Notes under the pieces: model-generated | Told to the model about the DNA's origin: nothing | What the model saw: the letters and a program-made list of their open reading frames with translations, nothing else | Databases searched by the model: none | Shown here: piece by piece, positions 29,883-38,408 of the stretch | Position numbering within the stretch: the stretch's first letter is position 1 | How the letters are laid out: every line of letters begins with the position of its first letter | DNA from: Roseovarius litorisediminis | Lineage (GTDB): Bacteria > Pseudomonadota > Alphaproteobacteria > Rhodobacterales > Rhodobacteraceae | Assembly (NCBI RefSeq): GCF_900172295.1 | Contig: NZ_FWFL01000002.1 | Location: 248,001 to 312,000 of the forward strand | Direction: 5' to 3' | Length of the DNA stretch: 64,000 nucleotides | Position numbers and translations under genes: made by a program

Positions 29883-29919
29883 GTCCAAAGGGTACAAGAC
29901 GACTGGCGCATAGCTAACA

Positions 29920-29946
29920 GATTTGCGACACGCACCGTCGCAAATC
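29920..29946. repeat. 10-bp perfect inverted repeat between rlmN and the Rieske gene
   Basis: Arms GATTTGCGAC (29920-29929) and GTCGCAAATC (29937-29946) enclose a 7-nt loop. It touches the rlmN stop and lies upstream of the Rieske oxygenase start on the same strand. Without a strong T-run it could be a weak rlmN terminator or an operator for the oxygenase gene. Confidence 0.55.
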
Positions 29947-31120
29947 AGGAACGGGTTTCAGCCTCGATCTGGGCGCGGGATTTCCGGGCGCGTTCGGTGG
30001 CCGATTTCAATTGCCCGCAGGCAGCCATGATATCCTCGCCGCGCGGGGTGCGGATAGGGCTGGCATATCCTGCCTTGTAGATGATGTCAGCAAAGGCGCG
30101 GATGCGATTGTTGCTGGATCGTTGGTAGGGCGCGCCGGGCCATTCGTTGAACGGGATAAGGTTGATCTTGGCCGGGATGCCCTTGATCAGCTGAATCAGG
30201 CGGCGGGCGTCTTCGTCACTGTCGTTCACGTCCTTCAGCATGACATATTCAAAGGTGATCCGTTCCGAATTGCTGACCTTGGGATAGCTTCGCAGCGCCT
30301 CAAGCAATACCTCTAGATTCCATTTCTTGTTGATCGGCACCAGCCGGTCGCGCACCTCGTCGGTGGTGGCGTGAAAGGATATGGCCAACTGACAGCCGAT
30401 CTCTTCGGCGGTTTTGGCGATCTCGGGTACAACGCCAGACGTGCTTAGCGTGATGCGGCGGCGCGACAGCTGGATACCTTCCGGGTCCATCGCAATCTTC
30501 ATCGCGTCACGCACGTTGTCGAAATTATAAAGCGGCTCGCCCATACCCATCAGTACGATGTTCGACAGCAGCCGGGTTTCATCCTTGGGCGCGCCCTGCT
30601 CGGGCCATTCGCCCAGATCGTCGCGTGCCATCATTACCTGACCGATGATTTCGCCTGCAGTCAGGTTGCGCACCAGTTTCTGCGTGCCGGTGTGGCAAAA
30701 CGAACAGGTCAGCGTGCAACCGACCTGAGACGAGACGCACAGCGTACCGCGATCTTCTTCGGGGATATAGACGACCTCAACCTCATGTCCCCCGGCGATT
30801 CGGACCAGATATTTACGGGTGCCGTCCGAACTGACCTGTTTGCTGACCACTTCGGGGATCGCAACCACGAATTTCTCGGCCAGTTCTGCGCGGTAAGCCT
30901 TTGAGAGGTTTGTCATCGACGCAAAATCGCGAACGCCCCATTGGTAGATCCACTGCCAGATCTGGCCTGCACGCATCTTGCCCTGCTTTTCCGGCGTGCC
31001 AAAAGCGATAAGCGTCTCACGCAGCGCCTCGCGGGTCAGGCCAACCAGATTGATCGGTCCGTCGGGCAGCTTTCGGGGAATGGTCATCACATCCTGTGTG
31101 ATCGGGGCAGTCTGGGTCAT
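29945..31120 (-). CDS. rlmN: Dual-specificity 23S rRNA/tRNA m2A methyltransferase
   Basis: Radical SAM enzyme that methylates C2 of A2503 in 23S rRNA and A37 in some tRNAs. It has 391 residues from [20 protein letters not shown]. The [4Fe-4S] motif is [11 protein letters not shown] (CxxxCxxC), preceded by [34 protein letters not shown] is strongly conserved, and the C-terminal methyl-carrying cysteine is in DIMAACGQL. In-frame extensions to 31141 and 31180 exist but have poorer start context. Confidence 0.95.
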   Translation of the reverse strand: MTQTAPITQDVMTIPRKLPDGPINLVGLTREALRETLIAFGTPEKQGKMRAGQIWQWIYQWGVRDFASMTNLSKAYRAELAEKFVVAIPEVVSKQVSSDGTRKYLVRIAGGHEVEVVYIPEEDRGTLCVSSQVGCTLTCSFCHTGTQKLVRNLTAGEIIGQVMMARDDLGEWPEQGAPKDETRLLSNIVLMGMGEPLYNFDNVRDAMKIAMDPEGIQLSRRRITLSTSGVVPEIAKTAEEIGCQLAISFHATTDEVRDRLVPINKKWNLEVLLEALRSYPKVSNSERITFEYVMLKDVNDSDEDARRLIQLIKGIPAKINLIPFNEWPGAPYQRSSNNRIRAFADIIYKAGYASPIRTPRGEDIMAACGQLKSATERARKSRAQIEAETRS

Positions 31121-31205
31121 GGTTTCGCGCTTTTGGGTCATCAGAGGCGTTTCTTTATAGCATTCATGCTGCAATGCCAAACATTCCCACGGCGGACCGT
31201 GGATG

Positions 31206-31778
31206 TTACCTGGCCAGTTTTGCTACCTGGGCATGACAGGGGCAGGTGACAAGGTGGTCATTGACCATGCCCATGGCCTGCATGAAGGCATAAACAATTG
31301 TGGGTCCGCAAAATTTGAAACCTTTTCTTTTCAAATCTTTCGAAATTTCGACGGATAAATCGGTGTATGCCGGTACATCGGCCAACGTCGCCCATCGGTT
31401 CTGAATGGGCTTGCCGCCTACAAAATCCCACAAGTAACGGTCAAACCCTTTGTCGATCTCGATCCGCTGCCAGGCGCGGGCGTTTCCAATGGTTGCTTCT
31501 ATCTTGCCGCGGTGGCGGATGATCCCCGGATCGGCCAGCAGGCGCAGCACGTCATCCTCGCCCCAGCGTGCAATGATATCGGGATCAAATCCTTGAAAAG
31601 CGGCCCGAAAATTATCGCGTTTCTTCAGGATCGTGATCCAGCTGAGTCCAGCCTGAAACCCGTCCAGAATCAGTTTCTCCCAAAGGGTCCGGCTGTCGTA
31701 TTCGGGCACGCCCCATTCCGTATCGTGATAAGCCTCATAGATCGCGTCAACACCAACCCAACCGCATCGCTCTGACAT
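31206..31778 (-). CDS. tag: DNA-3-methyladenine glycosylase I
   Basis: A 190-residue base-excision repair glycosylase that removes 3-methyladenine. The start [20 protein letters not shown] shows the zinc-binding Cys and His; the C-terminal zinc ligands are in [11 protein letters not shown]. The aromatic pocket and helix-hairpin-helix region include [20 protein letters not shown] and [18 protein letters not shown]. The 31817 extension is not used. It is a single gene, divergent from the EAL locus. Confidence 0.95.
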   Translation of the reverse strand: MSERCGWVGVDAIYEAYHDTEWGVPEYDSRTLWEKLILDGFQAGLSWITILKKRDNFRAAFQGFDPDIIARWGEDDVLRLLADPGIIRHRGKIEATIGNARAWQRIEIDKGFDRYLWDFVGGKPIQNRWATLADVPAYTDLSVEISKDLKRKGFKFCGPTIVYAFMQAMGMVNDHLVTCPCHAQVAKLAR

Positions 31779-31889
31779 TTCAATCACCCTTTTCCCAAAG
31801 ATACAGACAGAAAACATTCAAAATGTCTCTTTAAGAGTTCTTTAGTGCGAATAGACCAACCTTTGAACCGCAGGCAACCGGAGACAGCC

Positions 31890-32731
31890 ATGGGTCGACT
31901 ACGCAAGGGTAAATGGGCAGACGTACCTGCCGGGCATGATAACCCGCTATCATACGCGGCAGTGTCGCGGGATCGTTCAGTAATCCAGATGGTCGAGGAC
32001 GCGGTGCGCCACAAACAGGTCATGCTGGCTTATCAGGCAGTGGTACCAGCGGGTCGGCAAGGAAACCCGCTTTTTACGAGGGGCTGATTCGCGTGCTGGA
32101 CAGCACCGGCCGCGTGATTCCGGCAAAGCAGTTCATAACCGCGATTGAAACCACCGAAACCGGGCGTGTGATAGACTGCCTGGCACTTGAAAAAGGCTTG
32201 AAAGCGCTCAGAGATTATCCTGACCTAAGGCTGGCCATAAACATGTCGGCCCGGTCTATCGGGTATCGTCGCTGGAACCGCATTCTTGCTCAGGGAGTGG
32301 CCAGGGATCCGACCACCGCCGAGCGCCTGATTCTTGAAATCACCGAAAGCTCGGCCATGCTGGTGCCCGAACTTGTGATAGACTTCATGAATAATCTGCA
32401 GCGCAAAGGCATCAGCTTTGCGCTGGATGACTTCGGTGGAGGGTATACATCGTTCCGGTACCTGAAGGATTTCTATTTTGATATCCTCAAGATTGATGGC
32501 CAGTTCATTCGTGGTATCGCCAGTGATTCGGATAATCAGGTGCTGACCTCGGCGCTGCTGGCAGTGGCCCGCCAGTTTGACATGCTGACGGTCGCGGAAA
32601 GCGTCGAGCAACCGCAGGATGCGGCCTTTGTCACAAAAATGGGAATTGACTGCCTGCAGGGGTATTATTTCGGTGCCCCGACTGTGCATCCGCCGTGGCT
32701 GGAAACCGATCTTGGCCTCGCTTCTGCCTGA
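31890..32731 (+). pseudogene. EAL-domain (c-di-GMP phosphodiesterase-like) gene, frameshifted
   Basis: The first frame gives MGRLRKGKWADVPAGHDNPL to KQVMLAYQAVVPAGRQGNP, then ends within a few codons. The next frame continues AFYEGLIRVLDSTGRVIPAK to the end. One missing base near 32071 explains the break. Otherwise the EAL domain is complete: YEGLIR (EGL in place of EAL), INMSARS, LEITESS, LDDFGGGYTSF, ILKIDGQFIRG, TVAESVE and GYYFGAP, so metal ligands look present. It is either a recent loss of a phosphodiesterase or a sequencing error. No GGDEF domain is attached. Confidence 0.8.
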
Positions 32732-32863
32732 CCTGTGACACTCGGTCCATTGCCGCAGTGCGGCATCTAGGATATCACGCAGCGGAAACGAGGGGCTTCA
32801 GGAACCCGCCATAGATGTGGTATCCCGAACCTCACGGCCAAGATATTCCGGTGGAGGACACAT

Positions 32864-34039
32864 ATGACCAATGTAGTAATCGCATCCGCAGCGCGCACCG
32901 CTGTAGGATCTTTCGGCGGCTCGTTCGCCAACACGCCTGCCCACGATCTGGGGGCAGCGGTACTTGAAGCGGTAGTTGCGCGTGCAGGCATCGAAAAGGG
33001 CGAGGTTTCGGAAACCATTCTGGGACAGGTCCTGACAGCCGCTCAGGGCCAGAATCCGGCACGTCAGGCCCATATCAACGCAGGCCTTCCAATTGAATCG
33101 GCGGCCTGGGGTATCAACCAGGTTTGTGGTTCAGGCCTGCGGGCCGTGGCGCTTGGCGCGCAGCATATCCAGCTTGGCGATGCCAGCATCGTTTGCGCCG
33201 GTGGTCAGGAAAACATGACCCTCAGCCCCCACGCCGCAAATCTGCGCGCCGGGCATAAAATGGGCGACATGAAATATATCGACACGATGATCCGTGATGG
33301 GTTGTGGGACGCCTTCAATGGCTACCACATGGGGCAGACCGCAGAAAATGTTGCAGACCAGTGGCAGATTACCCGCGACATGCAGGATGAATTTGCCGTG
33401 GCCTCGCAAAACAAGGCTGAAGCGGCGCAGAAGGCCGGTAAATTTGACGACGAAATCACCGCCTTTACCGTCAAGACCCGCAAGGGCGACATCGTGGTCG
33501 ACAAAGATGAATACATCCGTCATGGCGCCAATATCGAAGCCATGCAAAAGATGCGCCCGGCCTTTACCAAAGACGGGTCGGTCACGGCCGCTAACGCCTC
33601 GGGTCTGAATGACGGCGCTGCTGCCACCCTTTTGATGAGCGCGGATGAGGCTGAAAAACGCGGAATCGAGCCGCTGGCGCGCATCGCCTCTTATGCAACC
33701 GCCGGTCTGGACCCGTCGGTCATGGGTGTGGGTCCGATCTATGCCAGCCGCAAGGCGCTGGACAAAGCCGGCTGGTCGGTTGGTGATCTGGATCTGGTCG
33801 AGGCCAACGAAGCCTTTGCCGCGCAGGCCTGTGCCGTAAACAAGGAAATGGGCTGGGATCCGGCGATTGTGAACGTGAACGGTGGTGCCATCGCCATTGG
33901 CCACCCGATCGGCGCCTCTGGATGCCGCGTTTTGAACACGCTGCTGTTTGAAATGAAGCGACGCGGCGCCAACAAAGGTCTTGCCACGTTGTGCATCGGC
34001 GGCGGAATGGGTGTGGCGCTGTGCGTCGAGCGCGTCTAA
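32864..34039 (+). CDS. phaA: Acetyl-CoA C-acetyltransferase (beta-ketothiolase)
   Basis: A 391-residue thiolase that condenses two acetyl-CoA to acetoacetyl-CoA, the first step of both PHB synthesis and the EMC pathway. The nucleophilic cysteine is Cys88 in INQVCGSGLRAV, the histidine is in GGAIAIGHPIGASGCR, and the second cysteine is in LCIGGGMGVAL. It is followed by a terminator and then phaB, which has its own upstream palindrome. Confidence 0.95.
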   Translation: MTNVVIASAARTAVGSFGGSFANTPAHDLGAAVLEAVVARAGIEKGEVSETILGQVLTAAQGQNPARQAHINAGLPIESAAWGINQVCGSGLRAVALGAQHIQLGDASIVCAGGQENMTLSPHAANLRAGHKMGDMKYIDTMIRDGLWDAFNGYHMGQTAENVADQWQITRDMQDEFAVASQNKAEAAQKAGKFDDEITAFTVKTRKGDIVVDKDEYIRHGANIEAMQKMRPAFTKDGSVTAANASGLNDGAAATLLMSADEAEKRGIEPLARIASYATAGLDPSVMGVGPIYASRKALDKAGWSVGDLDLVEANEAFAAQACAVNKEMGWDPAIVNVNGGAIAIGHPIGASGCRVLNTLLFEMKRRGANKGLATLCIGGGMGVALCVERV

Positions 34040-34066
34040 GCAACCCTCGCCCCCGAATCGCTTTGG

Positions 34067-34097
34067 AAAAGGGGTGCCTGACTGGCGCTCCTTTTTT
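34067..34097 (+). terminator. Intrinsic terminator of phaA
   Basis: The arms AAAAGGGGTGCC and GGCGCTCCTTTT pair over 12 positions (two as G-T wobbles) around the loop TGACT, followed by a T-run to 34097. It lies just after the phaA stop and suggests phaB has a separate promoter. Confidence 0.8.
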
Positions 34098-34160
34098 GTA
34101 AGATAAGCCCAGGATCAACGACGAACCGGCAAACGTTAGTGGTTCGGTAGAAAAATTCCC

Positions 34161-34177
34161 GCGCAATAATATTGCGC
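34161..34177. promoter_or_regulatory. Perfect GCGCAA-N5-TTGCGC palindrome upstream of phaB
   Basis: GCGCAATA, a central A, then TATTGCGC: a 17-bp perfect palindrome 58 bp before the phaB start. Related sites occur before mcl2, ETF-QO, ecm and, as a half-site, ccr. It is a good operator candidate for a regulator of acetyl-CoA/PHB metabolism (PhaR-, RamB- or PccR-like proteins are possibilities); the regulator is not identified. Confidence 0.65.
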
Positions 34178-34235
34178 ATGTGTGCACGTAATAGTAACAG
34201 AGTTACCAACGCATTTAACCAAATTGGAGAATACC

Positions 34236-34958
34236 ATGGCCCGAACAGCACTTGTAACCGGTGGATCACGCGGGATCGGCGCTGCCATCTCGAAAGCCCT
34301 GAAAGCCGAAGGCTATAATGTTGCCGCAACCTATGCCGGCAACGACGAAGCAGCGGCCTCTTTCAGCGCTGAAACCGGTATCAAAACCTACAAGTGGAAC
34401 GTCGCCGACTATGACGAAAGCGCCGCCGGCATTGCCAAGGTCGAGGCCGAGCTTGGCCCGATCGACATCGTGGTCGCCAACGCTGGCATCACCCGCGACG
34501 CGCCGTTCCACAAGATGACCCCCGAACAGTGGCATCAAGTGGTCGACACCAACCTGACCGGCGTTTTCAACACCGTGCACCCGGTCTGGCCCGGCATGCG
34601 CGAGCGCAAGTTTGGCCGGGTGATCGTGATCTCCTCGGTAAACGGCCAGAAGGGCCAGTTCGCCCAGGTAAACTATGCCGCGACCAAGGCCGGCGACATC
34701 GGCATCGTGCGCAGCCTTGCCCAGGAAGGCGCCCGCGCCGGCATTACCGCCAACGCCGTCTGCCCTGGCTATATCGCCACAGAAATGGTTATGGCAGTGC
34801 CGGAAAAAGTGCGCGAGAGCATCATCAGCATGATTCCTGCCGGTCGTCTGGGTGAGCCCGAAGAGATTGCCCGCTGCGTCGTCTTCCTGGCAGCGGATGA
34901 TGCACAATTCATCAATGGCTCGACCATCTCGGCGAACGGGGCACAGTTCTTCGCCTAA
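34236..34958 (+). CDS. phaB: Acetoacetyl-CoA reductase
   Basis: A 240-residue short-chain dehydrogenase that reduces acetoacetyl-CoA to (R)-3-hydroxybutyryl-CoA with NADPH. The cofactor loop is TGGSRGIGAAIS (about residues 8-19), NAGITRD is conserved, and the catalytic motif is YAATKAG. The start at 34236 follows TTGGAGA. It feeds PHB synthesis and, after dehydration, the crotonyl-CoA carboxylase/reductase encoded at 53747-55033. Confidence 0.95.
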   Translation: MARTALVTGGSRGIGAAISKALKAEGYNVAATYAGNDEAAASFSAETGIKTYKWNVADYDESAAGIAKVEAELGPIDIVVANAGITRDAPFHKMTPEQWHQVVDTNLTGVFNTVHPVWPGMRERKFGRVIVISSVNGQKGQFAQVNYAATKAGDIGIVRSLAQEGARAGITANAVCPGYIATEMVMAVPEKVRESIISMIPAGRLGEPEEIARCVVFLAADDAQFINGSTISANGAQFFA

Positions 34959-34978
34959 ATATCTTTTGAAAGAATTGG

Positions 34979-35014
34979 AAAGGGCCGGTTTCGCTGACCG
35001 GCACTTTGCTTTTT
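34979..35014 (+). terminator. Intrinsic terminator of phaB
   Basis: Arms GCCGGT (34984-34989) and ACCGGC (34997-35002), flanked by AAAG and CTTT that can extend the stem, are followed by a five-T run at 35010-35014. It lies shortly after the phaB stop. Confidence 0.7.
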
Positions 35015-35138
35015 CCAAACCCGCTTGCAACGATCACCCGTAAGATGTGGGTGTTGTAATCTGACGCTGGGCATTAAGCCGTGCATTGCCTATTTTCGCC
35101 GGAAGTATTTGAGGTTACAGTATTATTTAAAAATAAAA

Positions 35139-35157
35139 GGGGCCGAAATCCGGCCCC
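35139..35157 (-). terminator. Intrinsic terminator of the YdcH gene
   Basis: Arms GGGGCCG (35139-35145) and CGGCCCC (35151-35157) enclose a 5-nt loop; on the minus strand they are followed by TTTTATTTTT. It lies 100 bp after the small YdcH gene. The rest of the 300-bp region 34959-35258 shows no gene. Confidence 0.75.
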
Positions 35158-35258
35158 GTGTTGTTGCTTTTCGCGGTTGCTTGGTCAAACAAAAATCCAA
35201 CTTGGCAACGCCTACACGTAACCACGGTCTGATTGACATCAGGAAAATTTACGCCAGT

Positions 35259-35429
35259 TCAGGCGCCGACAGAAAGTCGTTCGATCTCTTCCTTGAGTTT
35301 CAGCTTCTGCTTCTTGAGTTCAGCGATTTCCAGGTCATTTGACCCTGGCGCGCGTTGCGCATCTTCTACCTGATCCGAGAGAGTTTGGTGTTTTTTCTTT
35401 AGTTCCTCTACATGTGAACTCAAGCTCAT
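35259..35429 (-). CDS. YdcH family protein (DUF465), 56 residues
   Basis: A short protein with start MSLSSHVEELKKKHQTLSDQ and end DLEIAELKKQKLKLKEEIER then LSVGA. The heptad-like charged pattern predicts a two-helix coiled coil, the hallmark of DUF465/YdcH proteins common in Rhodobacterales. Function is unknown. It has a GAGGAGAAC-type site upstream and its own terminator at 35139-35157, so it is a standalone transcript. Confidence 0.85.
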   Translation of the reverse strand: MSLSSHVEELKKKHQTLSDQVEDAQRAPGSNDLEIAELKKQKLKLKEEIERLSVGA

Positions 35430-35543
35430 GGGCGTTCTCCTCTCTGAATGTGAAATCTACATGACAAGTGCATCATAAATTCTGCCACCTGTCACGCTGC
35501 AGTTGCAGCATGCGCTGAAAAAAATTCTGCTAATTTAAAAGGT

Positions 35544-36320
35544 TCAGGCAGGAAACGGCAGTGCTGAGCCATTACGCAGCACACAAGCCGTTGCTTTGGT
35601 GTAGTTTTCACCGTCATGTTTGTGGGTCTTGCCTTTGTGCAATTTCCAGCCGTCATGTAGCCTGAATGCAGCCCGCCCGCTTTTGCGCCCGCGCAGCAGG
35701 ACCAGAGGCGCAGACCGGCCGCGCCGGGGGATCAGCGGCAATGCCTCAAGCGATCCAAGCCTTTCCGAAAAAGCAGCTAACAGTTCCGGCAGCCTGTCGG
35801 CCCGCTGGATCATCGTTACATACCCCTTCGGGGCAACCCGCCTCGCCGCGGCTTTTACCCAGTCGGCCAGTGGCGTTTCACCGCCCAGGGCGGTTTCGCG
35901 GCCCGCATCCTGTGCGGCGGTGCTGGACCTGCGGTCAAAGTACGGGGGGTTGGCGATGACGTGGGAATACTGCCGTTGCCGCAACTCATCAGGCATGTCG
36001 TTCAGATCGCCGGTCAGAATTGTGAAATCAATCCTGTTATCAACAGCATTACGGTGCGCAAGGGCTGCATAGTCTGGCTGCACCTCAAGCCCTGTCAGCG
36101 CAACACCCGGCACACGACGCCCCAGACACAGCGCAGCCACGCCAGCACCACACCCCAGCTCCAATACGCAGTCACCGGCCCCTGCAGGGATGCTGGCAGC
36201 CAGCAGAACGGGGTCGATCCCGGCGCGATACCCCCGCAGCGGTTGCAGGATTTTCAGTTGCCCGCCAAGAAAGTCATCGCAGCTTAACTGGGCATCGGTC
36301 CAGCCTTCAGCCATCCACAT
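35544..36320 (-). CDS. tRNA1(Val) (adenine-N6)-methyltransferase-like protein
   Basis: A 258-residue class I SAM methyltransferase of the TrmN6 group. Motif I is VLELGCGAGVAALCLGRR, and the catalytic motif is ANPPYFDRR (NPPY, typical of N6-adenine methylation). The opening DFLGGQLKILQPLRGYRAGI is characteristic of the family. Substrate assignment to tRNA1(Val) A37 follows the family name and is not certain. The gene overlaps the DUF2007 gene end by a few bases (starts at 36320 or 36314), so the two are coupled. Confidence 0.82.
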   Translation of the reverse strand: MWMAEGWTDAQLSCDDFLGGQLKILQPLRGYRAGIDPVLLAASIPAGAGDCVLELGCGAGVAALCLGRRVPGVALTGLEVQPDYAALAHRNAVDNRIDFTILTGDLNDMPDELRQRQYSHVIANPPYFDRRSSTAAQDAGRETALGGETPLADWVKAAARRVAPKGYVTMIQRADRLPELLAAFSERLGSLEALPLIPRRGRSAPLVLLRGRKSGRAAFRLHDGWKLHKGKTHKHDGENYTKATACVLRNGSALPFPA

Positions 36321-36522
36321 CTATCCCGTTGTCATTGAGCGTTTTGGCCGCTTGTTCAAAATCGTCGTCCGCTACCATGATCCGGCGCGGAAAAATACCG
36401 ATCGAGCCCTCAAGGACGCTCATATTTACGTCCATTTCAAAGCAGTCTATACCCTCGCCCTGAAGCAGGGCCTTGGCGAATGCTATTGATGTCGGATCAG
36501 TGGTGCGTAAAAGCTGTTTCAT
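36307..36522 (-). CDS. DUF2007 family protein
   Basis: A 71-residue protein, MKQLLRTTDPTSIAFAKALL at the start, with GIDCFEMDVNMSVLEGSIGI in the middle. This fits DUF2007, a small ferredoxin-fold-like family sometimes proposed to be a signal-transducing or PII-related fold. No function is established. It is first of a two-gene unit with the tRNA methyltransferase and divergent from the polyprenyl synthase gene (55-bp gap). Confidence 0.85.
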   Translation of the reverse strand: MKQLLRTTDPTSIAFAKALLQGEGIDCFEMDVNMSVLEGSIGIFPRRIMVADDDFEQAAKTLNDNGIDVDG

Positions 36523-36577
36523 GGGGATGACTTAAGGGCACCGCCCGCTGATTGTCGAGCGGTGAAACAGGAGTGTG

Positions 36578-37579
36578 ATGGGATTGGACGAGGCCGCAAC
36601 CAAACCGCATGAACAACTTGCCGCGCATCTGACGGCCAAGCTGGATGCGGTGAACGAGTTGATCCGCAAGCGTATGGCCTCGCGCCACGCACCGCGAATC
36701 CCGGAAGTCACCGCCCATCTGGTCGAGGCCGGCGGCAAACGCCTGCGTCCGATGCTGACACTGGCCGCCGCCGACATGTGTGGTTATGGCGGCGAATTTG
36801 ACGTGCATCTGGCTGCCACTGTTGAATTCATTCACACTGCAACCCTGCTGCATGACGACGTGGTAGACGAAAGTGCGCAACGCCGCGGGCGCCCCACCGC
36901 AAACCTGCTGTGGGACAACAAATCAAGCGTTCTGGTGGGTGATTATCTATTCTCGCGTGCCTTTCAATTGATGGTCGAAACCGGTTCGTTGCGGGTGCTC
37001 GACATTCTTGCCAATGCCTCGGCCACGATTGCCGAAGGCGAGGTGTTGCAACTGACCGCCGCGCGTGACCTGTCGACAACCGAGGCGATTTATCTTCAGA
37101 TCGTGCGTGGCAAGACCGCCGCGCTGTTTTCGGCCGCAACCGAGGTCGGTGGCGTCATTGCCAGTGCGCCCGAGACACAGGTCAGGGCGCTTTATGAATA
37201 TGGCGATGCGCTTGGGATCGCGTTTCAGATTGTCGATGACTTATTGGATTATCAGGGCGACATGTCGGTCACCGGCAAGAACGTGGGCGACGATTTTCGC
37301 GAACGCAAGCTGACGCTGCCGGTGATCAAGGCCATAGCTGCCGCCGATGACGACGAGCGCGCGTTCTGGCGCCGGACAATCGAAAAGGGCGATCAGCGCG
37401 ATGGCGATCTGGACCATGCCATGGCGCTGCTGAACGCGCATGACACCCTGAGCCAGACCCGGCAGGATGCGCTTGCATGGGCTGAAAAGGCAAAATCGGC
37501 GCTTGCCGCAATGCCAGAGCATTCATTGCGTACAATGCTGATTGATCTGGCCGATTACGTGGTCGCGCGGATCAGCTGA
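36578..37579 (+). CDS. Polyprenyl diphosphate synthase (ubiquinone side chain)
   Basis: A 333-residue trans-prenyltransferase. The two aspartate-rich motifs are LLHDDVVDESAQRRG and QIVDDLLDYQGD, and GGKRLRPMLTLAA is the conserved N-terminal IPP-binding segment. Length and type fit an IspB-like synthase making the C40-C50 quinone tail; decaprenyl is usual in this group, but the chain length is not fixed here. It starts at the ATG at 36578 rather than the adjacent GTG. It overlaps ispE convergently by 8 bp, placing two isoprenoid genes side by side. Confidence 0.92.
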   Translation: MGLDEAATKPHEQLAAHLTAKLDAVNELIRKRMASRHAPRIPEVTAHLVEAGGKRLRPMLTLAAADMCGYGGEFDVHLAATVEFIHTATLLHDDVVDESAQRRGRPTANLLWDNKSSVLVGDYLFSRAFQLMVETGSLRVLDILANASATIAEGEVLQLTAARDLSTTEAIYLQIVRGKTAALFSAATEVGGVIASAPETQVRALYEYGDALGIAFQIVDDLLDYQGDMSVTGKNVGDDFRERKLTLPVIKAIAAADDDERAFWRRTIEKGDQRDGDLDHAMALLNAHDTLSQTRQDALAWAEKAKSALAAMPEHSLRTMLIDLADYVVARIS

Positions 37580-38408
37580 CGCTGTTCAGACGGGTGGCTG
37601 CCACCCACCAACCCGGATAGGTTTCTTGCAGGCGACCGGCTGCCGAGGCAGCGGTTTCAGCACCTGTATAAAGCCCGAAACATGTCGCCCCCGAGCCCGA
37701 CATTCGCGCCAGCAAACAGCCCGGCGTCACCTCAAGGATACGAAAAACCTGTTCAATCGCGGGTTCCGCAGCGATTGCAGGCTCTTGCAGATCGTTACGC
37801 TGTGTTGCCAGCCATTGGATCAGCTCGGCGGCTGTCACCCCTGTTGGCAGCCCCCGTGGCATCGGGGGGTTTTCGTGGTTTTCCACACGCTCAAAGATGC
37901 GGGCTGTGGGGACTGGCAACATTGGATTGACTAGCACTGCATGCAGCATGGGCAGGCCCGGTACAGAAATGACTCTATCGCCAATGCCCTGCATCCGGGC
38001 AGCCCCCTGCGCCAGACAAACAGGCACATCGGCGCCAAGCGACAGCACATTATCCGGTACCGGCTGACCAGAAAGCAAGGATAGCGCCCTGAGGGTTGCG
38101 GCTGCATCACTGGAGCCGCCACCGATCCCGGCGGCATTCGGCAGGAATTTTTTCAATCTGATATCCGCCGAAATACCCATCAGCTCGGCGGCTTTCACCA
38201 CCAGATTACTAGAATCTGCGGGAACACCAGCGGCCATCGGGCCGGTGACCTTTAGGCGGGTAACATCCGATTGGGTAACGCTGATGCGATCGCCGACATC
38301 GGCGAACATCACCAGCGAATCAAGCATGTGATACCCGTCATCGCGCCGTCCCGTGACATGCAGCGTGAGGTTAACCTTGGCCGGGGCGAATGCTTTAATC
38401 GGTTTCAT
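37572..38408 (-). CDS. ispE: 4-diphosphocytidyl-2-C-methyl-D-erythritol kinase
   Basis: A 278-residue GHMP kinase of the MEP isoprenoid pathway. AFAPAKVNLTLHVTGRRDDG is the N-terminal signature, and the ATP-binding glycine loop is LPNAAGIGGGSSDAAATL. The GHMP C-terminal motif MSGSGATCFGLY is present. Its start overlaps the end of the TPR gene by 14 bp, indicating co-transcription with it. Confidence 0.95.
   Translation of the reverse strand: MKPIKAFAPAKVNLTLHVTGRRDDGYHMLDSLVMFADVGDRISVTQSDVTRLKVTGPMAAGVPADSSNLVVKAAELMGISADIRLKKFLPNAAGIGGGSSDAAATLRALSLLSGQPVPDNVLSLGADVPVCLAQGAARMQGIGDRVISVPGLPMLHAVLVNPMLPVPTARIFERVENHENPPMPRGLPTGVTAAELIQWLATQRNDLQEPAIAAEPAIEQVFRILEVTPGCLLARMSGSGATCFGLYTGAETAASAAGRLQETYPGWWVAATRLNSVS

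Larger units (their letters stand above)
34959..35258. other. 300-bp gap between phaB and the YdcH gene
   Basis: Holds the phaB terminator (34979-35014) and the YdcH terminator (35139-35157), which face each other. An open frame of 105 codons across 35025-35342 lacks coding character. No gene is seen. Confidence 0.5.

Noticed and set aside
32751..32765. TGCCGCAGTGCGGCA hairpin between the EAL locus and phaA
   Set aside because: Short stem with no T-run; it could be a weak terminator, but evidence is insufficient.
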